NCBI GenBank assembly: GCA_030654695.1
Contig: JAURWY010000034.1
Coordinates: 186,001 to 250,000 of the forward strand
Direction: 5' to 3'
DNA length: 64,000 nucleotides
Source of the DNA: Polaromonas sp.
Lineage (GTDB): Bacteria; Pseudomonadota; Gammaproteobacteria; Burkholderiales; Burkholderiaceae_C
A program made the position numbers and the translations under genes. Positions within the stretch are counted from its first letter, which is position 1, and each line of letters begins with the position of its first letter. Positions 57,728-64,000 of this stretch are shown here, piece after piece. Below the pieces are notes generated by a model. It was not told the DNA's origin and searched no databases. It saw only the letters and a list, made by a program, of their open reading frames with translations.

Positions 57728-58669
57728 ATGCAGACAATTGCGCCCATGTGGCTGTGGCTCACCTTTGGTGGCATCGTGTTGGTATCGCTCTTCATTGACT
57801 TCGTTGTCCTCAAGAAACAGGGCTCGCACGACATCGGCGTCAAAGAGGCCTTGAACTGGTCCTTGGTTTGGATTGCCCTGAGTTTTCTGTTCAACGGACT
57901 GTTCTGGTGGGCCGTCAAAGATTCAACTGGTTCCGTGGCCATAGCGAACACCAAATCACTCGAGTTTTTGACTGGCTACCTCATTGAAAAATCATTGGCA
58001 GTGGACAACATCTTTGTCTTCCTGTTGATATTCACTTATTTCGCCGTGCCTACGCAGTTTCAAAAACGGGTGCTGATGATCGGCATCATTGGGGCGATTG
58101 TGTTGCGCACCATCATGATCTTGGTGGGCGGCTGGCTGCTGGCCGAGTTTCACTGGATTTTGTATGTCTTTGGCGGTTTTCTCATACTCACTGGCGTGAA
58201 GATGTGGTGGGCCGCCGGCAAAGAGCCCAACCTCGACGAAAACCCAGCGCTGAAGCTGCTGCGCAAGCTGCTACCGGTCAGCAAGAACTACGACGGCGAG
58301 AATTTTTGGACCATGGAAAACGGCAAGAAAATTGCCACACCCTTGTTCATGGTGATCTGCCTGATTGCGCTCACTGATGTGATTTTTGCAGTCGACTCAA
58401 TCCCCGCAATTTTTGCCATCACCCAAGACCCCTTTATTGTCTTGACCAGCAACGTGTTTGCCATTTTGGGACTGCGGGCCATGTACTTTTTGTTGGCTGC
58501 GGTGGCCAACAAATTCCATTTGCTGAACTATGGATTGGCGGTGATTTTGGTCTTCATCGGCACCAAGATGTGCTTGATCGACGTCTACAAAATACCGGTG
58601 CTCTTTTCTTTGGCGGTGGTGGTGGGCATTTTGGCGCTGACCATGCTGCTGAGCCTGCGCCGGCGATGA
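57728..58669 (+). CDS. TerC-family integral membrane protein
   Basis: A 313-residue protein with about seven to nine hydrophobic helices. TerC hallmarks are YLIEKSLAVDNIFVFLLIF and LIALTDVIFAVDSIPAIFAIT, with acidic residues in the membrane suited to a divalent-metal path. Relatives include Alx and TerC; several act as manganese exporters, others are linked to tellurite resistance. ATG 57728 has AAGG 6 bases upstream; the frame opens earlier at 57674 without support. It is divergent from soxC. Confidence 0.92.
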   Translation: MQTIAPMWLWLTFGGIVLVSLFIDFVVLKKQGSHDIGVKEALNWSLVWIALSFLFNGLFWWAVKDSTGSVAIANTKSLEFLTGYLIEKSLAVDNIFVFLLIFTYFAVPTQFQKRVLMIGIIGAIVLRTIMILVGGWLLAEFHWILYVFGGFLILTGVKMWWAAGKEPNLDENPALKLLRKLLPVSKNYDGENFWTMENGKKIATPLFMVICLIALTDVIFAVDSIPAIFAITQDPFIVLTSNVFAILGLRAMYFLLAAVANKFHLLNYGLAVILVFIGTKMCLIDVYKIPVLFSLAVVVGILALTMLLSLRRR

Positions 58670-58700
58670 ACCACCAGCCGGGCGCCGAATGCCTAAGGGT

Positions 58701-59585
58701 CTAAAGCGCCGGCTGCAGCAAGCTTTGAACCAAAGGGTGCTGTACTTTTTTCTCGGTGCCAATCGCAAAGAAGTGCTCGGTGACGCCGTCGCACGGGCCC
58801 AAACGTTCGACCGCGTAATGGGCCAGCAGGTCGTCATGCACCCAGTCCGCGCCCGGAAAAATACCCATGCCACTGGCACCAAAGGTTTTCAGCAAGGCGC
58901 TGTCTTCGAACTCGCCCACAATGCGCGGCCGAATGCCGCGTTGCTCGAACCAATGGTCAAGACGGGTGCGAACGGCGGTGTGCGCTGTGGGCAGCAACAA
59001 AGGCACGTCAGCCAGACTTTTCGGAAAGCCTTTCATTGCGGTGTTGACCAGCGCCGCCGTGCCATACCAAGCCACGGCCGTCGACCCCATGGCGTGGCTG
59101 TACAGCTTGATGTTGGGGTTGGGCGGAGCGGGTCGGTCTGACAGCACAACATCCAACCGGTGTAGCGCCAAGTCGCCCAGCAAATCATCCAGTTCACCCT
59201 CATGGCAGAGCAGGCGCAAGTTTGGCATCGGCACCACGGGTTGCAACAGGCGGCGCACCACGAGTTTGGGCAACCCATCTGAAATACCAACGGCCAAGCG
59301 CACAGAAGGGGAACTCGCAGCATCACGAACCAAGGCAGGGAGGTTCTCACCCAGTTGAAAGATCAAATCTGCCTGCTGCATCGCGGCCAGTCCGGCTTCC
59401 GTCAGCACCAGTCCGCGCCCGGCCGGCTTGAGCAAGGCGTACCCCAAGGAACGCTCCAACTCACGCACTTGCGCGCTGACAGTTTGCACCGCCATGTCCA
59501 GCTTGTTAGCGGCTCGCGATATGCCACCTTCTTTGGCGACCACCCAAAAATAGTAAAGATGTTTGTAATTGAACGAGGTGCTCAT
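58701..59585 (-). CDS. LysR-family regulator, NhaR-like
   Basis: A 294-residue LysR-type regulator beginning MSTSFNYKHLYYFWVVAKEGGISRAANKLDMAVQTVSAQVRELERSLG, the start typical of the NhaR subgroup; an effector-binding domain follows. E. coli NhaR responds to sodium and activates the Na+/H+ antiporter. Here it is divergent from the small membrane protein and the SbtA-type transporter, which is itself a sodium symporter, so control of that pair is likely. The 169-base gap is AT-rich in the half near its start, with no clear LysR box. Confidence 0.9.
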   Translation of the reverse strand: MSTSFNYKHLYYFWVVAKEGGISRAANKLDMAVQTVSAQVRELERSLGYALLKPAGRGLVLTEAGLAAMQQADLIFQLGENLPALVRDAASSPSVRLAVGISDGLPKLVVRRLLQPVVPMPNLRLLCHEGELDDLLGDLALHRLDVVLSDRPAPPNPNIKLYSHAMGSTAVAWYGTAALVNTAMKGFPKSLADVPLLLPTAHTAVRTRLDHWFEQRGIRPRIVGEFEDSALLKTFGASGMGIFPGADWVHDDLLAHYAVERLGPCDGVTEHFFAIGTEKKVQHPLVQSLLQPAL

Positions 59586-59754
59586 TGTCAGATTTTTAAG
59601 GACTGTTGGTAAGGAATTATCTGCTTTTTAATAATCTATAAAACAGCTATCGTCGTTGCTTTGCCACTTAGAAAAAAATCAATGACAACCTTTATTGAAC
59701 ATCGTGATGCCCAAGCGTGTGCATCCTTGTCATCGCGCAACCCGGGTGGCGCCC

Positions 59755-59925
59755 ATGAGTGATTCCACGCTCTCAGGCATGGCACTCGGACTGGTGGCGT
59801 TAGCCGCCATTTTTTTGTTCGCTGCCCGGTACGAATACGCGCAAAGCAATCGACGCGATGCCAACTTGCTGGCAGCGGTTGCGATCACCAGCTTGATCAG
59901 TGGTGCAGCCGTTTTCTTGATCTGA
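59755..59925 (+). CDS. Two-helix small membrane protein linked to the SbtA-type transporter
   Basis: A 56-residue protein starting MSDSTLSGMALGLVALAAIFLFAARYEY. Two hydrophobic helices (about 6-24 and 37-56) flank a polar loop YEYAQSNRRDAN. GGTGG lies 6-10 bases ahead of ATG 59755; the frame is open back to a TTG at 59695 with a less plausible extension. The transporter start is 16 bases downstream, so the two should be co-transcribed and perhaps translationally linked. I do not recognise a family. A helper or regulatory subunit of the transporter is suggested by context only; it is unrelated to the soluble PII-like SbtB. Confidence 0.65.
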   Translation: MSDSTLSGMALGLVALAAIFLFAARYEYAQSNRRDANLLAAVAITSLISGAAVFLI

Positions 59926-59941
59926 ACCGGCAAACGAACCC

Positions 59942-60919
59942 ATGCAAAGCTTCTTTGACCCCGCCATCTTGTTTTTTGTTTTTGGAATATTAGCCGGTTC
60001 ACTCAGGTCAAATTTAGAAATACCGCCGCAAATTTCGCGATTTCTGTCGCTCTATTTGCTCATGGCTTTGGGCCTCAAAGGGGGTTTTGCGCTGGCCAAG
60101 TCGGGCTTGACAACAGAAGTAATGATCAGCTTGGGCGCCGCGCTTGGCATGGCTGTGTTAGTCCCCTTGCTTGGCTACCTGGTGCTGCGGCGCTTTCTGA
60201 ACGGCTTTGATGCCGCCGCGATTGCCGCCACCTATGGCTCAGTCAGCGCCGTCACCTTCATCACGGCGGTTCAATACTTGGATGTCAACGGCATCACCTA
60301 TGGCGGACACATGGCGGCAGCGATGGCCCTGATGGAGTCCCCCGCCATCGTGCTGGCCGTTGTACTGGCCAACCACGCCCGCCAGCAAGCGGCGACAGGC
60401 TTTGGAGCGCTTCAAAGTGCCTCCAACAACGCGCCCTTGGGACGCATCCTGCACGAATCCTTGACCGATGGTGCGCAGCTGTTGCTCATCGGAGCGATGT
60501 TGATTGGCGTGATGACTGGTGACGCCGGCCAAGCCGCCATGAAGCCATTTTCTGTTGACCTGTTCAAGGGCATGCTGGCGTTCTTTTTGCTGGACATGGG
60601 CTTGCTGGCGGCGCGCAACATGGGCAAGTTGAAGGGGCAGTCGGCTTGGTTGCTGATTTACGCCATCGTTGGGCCGCTGCTGCACGCGGGCATCGCGCTC
60701 TTGCTGGGGTCCATGCTGGGCATGTCGTCTGGCAACCTGGCCTTGCTGATGGTGCTGGCTGCGAGTGCGTCTTACATCGCCGTCCCGGCGGTCATACGCC
60801 ACGCTATTCCGGAAGCCAACCCGTCGCTCTACTTTGGTATGTCGCTGGGCTTAACCTTCCCTTTCAATATTTTGATCGGGATTCCACTCTATGTGTACGT
60901 GGCACAGCTGGGCTTGTGA
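59942..60919 (+). CDS. SbtA-type sodium-dependent bicarbonate transporter
   Basis: A 325-residue membrane protein of about ten helices. The start FFDPAILFFVFGILAGSLRSNLEIPPQISRFLSLYLLMALGLKGG and the repeated ATYGSVSAVTFITA and AASASYIAVPAVIRHAIPEANPSLYFGMSLGLTFPFN are SbtA (DUF897) signatures, with two inverted structural halves. Cyanobacterial SbtA imports bicarbonate with sodium. The proteobacterial substrate is inferred. It lies next to a complete sox cluster, which fits a need for inorganic carbon. No SbtB gene is seen. Confidence 0.88.
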   Translation: MQSFFDPAILFFVFGILAGSLRSNLEIPPQISRFLSLYLLMALGLKGGFALAKSGLTTEVMISLGAALGMAVLVPLLGYLVLRRFLNGFDAAAIAATYGSVSAVTFITAVQYLDVNGITYGGHMAAAMALMESPAIVLAVVLANHARQQAATGFGALQSASNNAPLGRILHESLTDGAQLLLIGAMLIGVMTGDAGQAAMKPFSVDLFKGMLAFFLLDMGLLAARNMGKLKGQSAWLLIYAIVGPLLHAGIALLLGSMLGMSSGNLALLMVLAASASYIAVPAVIRHAIPEANPSLYFGMSLGLTFPFNILIGIPLYVYVAQLGL

Positions 60920-60972
60920 GTTGCCGTTTGGACAACTTCATGCCTGCCATCAGCATGGTCTTGGCAGCCCGA

Positions 60973-61293
60973 TCACTTGAAGCGGTAGTGGTCCCGGTTC
61001 AGCACCGCGCTGATGGCGGTCACTTCTTCAGGAAACAAGGCCAAGTTGAGCTCTAGGTTGCATTGCTCGATCATGCCGCGCAGAGCACCCGGCGTATTGA
61101 TCCGGCCAGTCGGTTGGTAGATGGCCGAGCCGTCACCACCGACCTTGCGCTGGTGGCAGGCCACGCACTGGTTGTCGGCGATCAGTTGCGCACCGAGCTT
61201 CAGATCGGCGCCGACAAAAATGGCAGGGCCTTGCGCCAAAGCCGAAACGCTGGCGAGGCAGAGCAGTGCAGACAGCAGAAATTGGCGAGTCAT
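60973..61293 (-). CDS. Small periplasmic monoheme cytochrome c
   Basis: A 106-residue protein with a signal peptide (MTRQFLLSALLCLASVSALA) and one heme site, Cys43-x-x-Cys46-His47 (NQCVACHQRK). No canonical C-terminal methionine ligand motif stands out; the QCNLELNLALFPEEV segment is unusual. It follows the metallo-beta-lactamase-fold gene by 32 bases on the same strand, so an electron-transfer role with that protein or the Sox system is likely. Confidence 0.85.
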   Translation of the reverse strand: MTRQFLLSALLCLASVSALAQGPAIFVGADLKLGAQLIADNQCVACHQRKVGGDGSAIYQPTGRINTPGALRGMIEQCNLELNLALFPEEVTAISAVLNRDHYRFK

Positions 61294-61325
61294 GGTCGGT
61301 GTGAGTGAAAAACCTCAGTATGCCG

Positions 61326-62312
61326 CTACTTGACTTCGCGTTCCATCAGTAAATACGTGTTGTAAGCGTTCATCCGATTGACGGCCCGAAACAGCGGAAG
61401 ACGCTCGAAGCGCGACCAGTCGGCAGCGTCGTAGGCGGCGTCAAAGGGTTCCATGTTTTTCGCTGCCTCAGCCATGCTGCGGCGCAAATACACGAGGTAG
61501 TCACGTGTCAACGCCATGTCGTTTGTTGCTTCGTTCGACAGGGGGCCATGGCCGGGCACCACCACGGCGGTGTCGAAAGTCAGCAGCCTTTCAAGGGCCT
61601 GAATCCAATGATCGCTGTCGGCTTGACCGACATAGGGAATGCGGTTGCGAAAAACCAAATCACCGGCAAACAGCACTTTGTCCTGCGGCAGGTAAATCAC
61701 CAAGTCTTCCGGCGTGTGCGACGGGCCGACCGGCTGCAACATGAAGCGCACACAGCCGACAGTCAACTCGGTCGGGCCGTTGATCCATTGATCGGCGGGC
61801 ACCAAGCGGGTGTTCTCATCAATCCACGGGAAGAGCTCTTGGCGCGAACTCTCCATCCGCAAGCGTGCGGTGTCGGACTGCAAATACTCGCGCGCCGCAC
61901 CATGCGCCACAATGCGCGCGCCCTGCGCCTTGAAGGTCTGCAAGCCATAAATATGGTCGGCATGGTAGTGCGTGACGATGACGTGGGTGACCGGCAAGGG
62001 CGTGAGTTTGCGAATCTCAGCCAGCAGCTGCTCAGCCAAAGCCGGTGAACCCAGCGCATCCATGACGACCACGCCAGCGGGTGTGATGACGAAGCCAGCG
62101 TTGGAGATGAAGTTTTGATTGGCGCTGGAACCCATGGCCGACAGGCCTTCGACATACCAAGCGAGCTTCGAGACGCGCTGCGCGCTCATGTTGACATGGG
62201 TACTGGCGGCGTCGGCTTGGGGAGCAGACACCGACTGCGCCTGCACGTGTGCCGCAGGCCAAAGCGCCAGCGCCAACATCAGCGGCAGCGCCCGATGTGT
62301 GAAAAACTGCAT
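61326..62312 (-). CDS. Secreted metallo-beta-lactamase-fold hydrolase (SoxH-like)
   Basis: A 328-residue protein with a signal peptide (LMLALALWPAAHVQAQ). Zinc-ligand motif HYHADH is at residues 115-120, with later ligands in GPSHTPEDLVIYLP, FAGDLVF and VPGHGPL. The closest families I know are SoxH of thiosulfate oxidisers and quinoprotein-relay metallohydrolases. A strong GGGGAG lies just before ATG 62312; the longer open frame to 62360 is not needed. It is grouped with a cytochrome c gene near the sox cluster; its substrate is unknown. Confidence 0.85.
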   Translation of the reverse strand: MQFFTHRALPLMLALALWPAAHVQAQSVSAPQADAASTHVNMSAQRVSKLAWYVEGLSAMGSSANQNFISNAGFVITPAGVVVMDALGSPALAEQLLAEIRKLTPLPVTHVIVTHYHADHIYGLQTFKAQGARIVAHGAAREYLQSDTARLRMESSRQELFPWIDENTRLVPADQWINGPTELTVGCVRFMLQPVGPSHTPEDLVIYLPQDKVLFAGDLVFRNRIPYVGQADSDHWIQALERLLTFDTAVVVPGHGPLSNEATNDMALTRDYLVYLRRSMAEAAKNMEPFDAAYDAADWSRFERLPLFRAVNRMNAYNTYLLMEREVK

Positions 62313-62404
62313 GTCTCCCCTCCCCTGTAATCGTTTAAGACTTGTCATGGCCGAAGCCAAATATAAGCCAAAAGCGAATTAAGGAGTTGGGAGATTTCAG
62401 TTGA

Positions 62405-64000
62405 TCAGCTCGCCATGCGATCCCTGATCTGCTGTAAAGCGGCCGGGTCGTCCATGCTCGTCACATCGCCCGCATCACGACCTTCGCAAATAGCCTGAAT
62501 CACGCGGCGCAGCAGTTTGCCGCTGCGGGTCTTCGGCAAGGCCGTGACAAAGCGCACGCGCGCCGGCCGGGCGACAGCACCCAAATCGCCATCGACCCGT
62601 TTCATGATCTCGCGCTCAAGCTGTTGTGCAACAGCCGGATCATTCAAAGCACTGGCGTCTTTCAGCACGACAAATGCCATGGCGACTTGCCCCTTCAGGC
62701 TGTCAGCCACACCGACCACCGCAACTTCAGCCACAGAGGCATGACCTGAAATACTTTCTTCGATCTCGCGCGTGCCGAGGCGGTGGCCCGCCACGTTGAT
62801 CACGTCGTCAGTCCGACCGAGGATGAAGTAATAACCGTCTTCGTCGCGAATGCCCCAGTCGAAGGTGTTGTAGACCAGCTTGCCCGGGATGCTCTTCCAA
62901 TACGTGTTGACGAAGCGCGCGTCGTCTTTCCAGATCGTCTGCATGAAACCCGGCGGCGTTGGGCCGTCCAGCACCACCACACCTTTTTCATTCGGCTGGG
63001 TCAGTTCTTCGCCGGTGTTTTCATGCAACAGCTTGACGTTATAGCCGTACATGGGCACACCAGGACTGCCGAACTTACTGGTCATGGGCGTCACGCCATT
63101 GGCCACGGTGAGCAGCGGCCAGCCGGTTTCGGTTTGCCAGTAGTTGTCGATGATGGGCACATTCAGGCCTTCGCTGATCCAGCGTGCGGTAGGCTCGTCC
63201 AAAGGCTCTCCGGCCAGATACAAAGCACGCAGGCTCGACAGATCGTATTTTTTGAGGAGCGCTGGGTCTTGTTTTTTAAGCACACGCACGGCCGTCGGCG
63301 CGCTGAACATGCCCGTCACCTTGTACTTTTCGACCAAGCTCCACCAGATCCCGCCGTTGGGCTGACCGTCCATGCCTTGCGTTGGCAGGCCCTCGTACAT
63401 GATGGTCGCCATGCCAGCAATCAACGGGCCGTAAACGATGTAGCTGTGACCCACGACCCAGCCAATGTCGCTGGTGGCGAAGAATGTTTCGCCGGCACGG
63501 CCGCCAAAAATATACTTCATGCTGGCCGCTAAAGCGACGGTGTAGCCTGCGGTGTCGCGCTGCACGCCTTTGGGTTTGCCGGTGGTACCGCTGGTGTAAA
63601 TGGTGTAGCTGATGTCGGTCGAGTTCATCGGCTCGCAAGGCACTTGCGCGTCGATGTGTTGCTGCCGTAATGCAGACCACAGATGGTCGCGCCCAGCAAC
63701 CCAATCCATCGGTGCGAGTTGCCGGTCAGACAACAGCACAGCGTCTGGCTTGTGGGTGGCCAGACGAATCGCTTCGTCCAGCAAGTGCTTGTAGGGCGTC
63801 GGCTTGCCGCCGCGCGAACCGGCATCGGCGCTGACGATAACTTTCGGTGTGGCGTCATCAATCCGCGAGGCCAGTGAACCGCTGGCAAAACCGCCAAACA
63901 CCACGCAATGAATGGCGCCGATGCGCGCGCAGGCAAGCATCGCAAAAGCGGCGTCGGCCACCATCGGCATGTAGATCAACACGCGATCGCCTTTTTGCAC
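62405..64000 (-). CDS. prpE: Propionate-CoA ligase PrpE, 5'-truncated by window edge
   Basis: The C-terminal 531 residues of an acetyl/propionyl-CoA synthetase of usual length about 630. Adenylation motifs YTSGTTGKPKGV, NYWQTETGWP and the hinge RTDDVINVAGHRLGT are present, and LPKTRSGKLLRR contains the lysine that is acetylated in this family. The sequence fits PrpE rather than Acs (DAQVPCEPMNSTDISY). It activates propionate for the methylcitrate cycle. The start lies beyond base 64000. Confidence 0.92.
   Translation of the reverse strand: MQKGDRVLIYMPMVADAAFAMLACARIGAIHCVVFGGFASGSLASRIDDATPKVIVSADAGSRGGKPTPYKHLLDEAIRLATHKPDAVLLSDRQLAPMDWVAGRDHLWSALRQQHIDAQVPCEPMNSTDISYTIYTSGTTGKPKGVQRDTAGYTVALAASMKYIFGGRAGETFFATSDIGWVVGHSYIVYGPLIAGMATIMYEGLPTQGMDGQPNGGIWWSLVEKYKVTGMFSAPTAVRVLKKQDPALLKKYDLSSLRALYLAGEPLDEPTARWISEGLNVPIIDNYWQTETGWPLLTVANGVTPMTSKFGSPGVPMYGYNVKLLHENTGEELTQPNEKGVVVLDGPTPPGFMQTIWKDDARFVNTYWKSIPGKLVYNTFDWGIRDEDGYYFILGRTDDVINVAGHRLGTREIEESISGHASVAEVAVVGVADSLKGQVAMAFVVLKDASALNDPAVAQQLEREIMKRVDGDLGAVARPARVRFVTALPKTRSGKLLRRVIQAICEGRDAGDVTSMDDPAALQQIRDRMAS

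Overview
The window reads as a chromosomal segment of a betaproteobacterium of the order Burkholderiales, most likely family Comamonadaceae (Rhodoferax, Limnohabitans or Polaromonas-like). The strongest evidence is gene order: ndk-rlmN-pilW-rodZ-ispG-hisS-yfgM-bamB-der-hfq-hflX-hflK-hflC-hisZ-purA, and odhA-odhB-lpdA-zapE. Small family-specific proteins (the DUF6806-like protein, the charged 65-residue protein at 17921) point the same way. The genus is inference. I see no rRNA, tRNA, CRISPR array, insertion sequence or prophage. No stretch without a gene reaches 300 bases; the longest is 57455-57727.

Region by region. 1-3403: an RND multidrug efflux pair (inner-membrane pump cut by the left edge, plus adaptor lipoprotein) divergent from its TetR-type regulator, with an inverted-repeat operator between them. 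4231-7344: IclR regulator pobR divergent from pobA (4-hydroxybenzoate to protocatechuate), followed by a family III CoA-transferase. 7367-14470: an orphan ParB-like protein with a palindrome upstream, a YgiQ radical SAM protein, a CHRD lipoprotein, an orphan PAS histidine kinase divergent from a FabG-type reductase, and a two-gene chromate transporter. 14475-19341: rlmB, ybbA-like ABC ATPase, tesA and mnmH, a bidirectional terminator, a small charged protein and metC.

19389-35922 is a long minus-strand housekeeping run: purine metabolism, HflKC/HflX/Hfq quality control, Der, BamB and YfgM envelope assembly, HisS, IspG, RodZ-like, PilW-like, RlmN, Ndk. 36051-47094 continues with rluB-scpB, rluD, bamD (plus strand), a DinG/YoaA helicase, small proteins, zapE and lpdA; two copies of a hairpin repeat lie between lpdA and odhB. 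odhA ends this block at 50041.

50285-62312 is the most specialised part. A complete sox set (soxC-D-Y-Z-A-X-B) with an ArsR-family regulator encodes periplasmic thiosulfate oxidation with SoxCD, the version that takes sulfur to sulfate. It is cut internally by two intrinsic-terminator-like hairpins. Across an AT-rich 273-base gap lie a TerC-family membrane protein, a NhaR-like LysR regulator, a tiny two-helix membrane protein tightly linked to an SbtA-type bicarbonate transporter, a monoheme cytochrome c and a secreted metallo-beta-lactamase-fold protein of SoxH type. Together they suggest lithotrophic electron supply coupled to inorganic carbon uptake. The window ends in prpE (propionate-CoA ligase), cut by the right edge.

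The best candidate for something undescribed is the 56-residue membrane protein paired with the SbtA-type transporter under a NhaR-like regulator; next are the segmented sox cluster, the orphan ParB-like gene with its own palindrome, and the paired hairpin repeats in the odh cluster.
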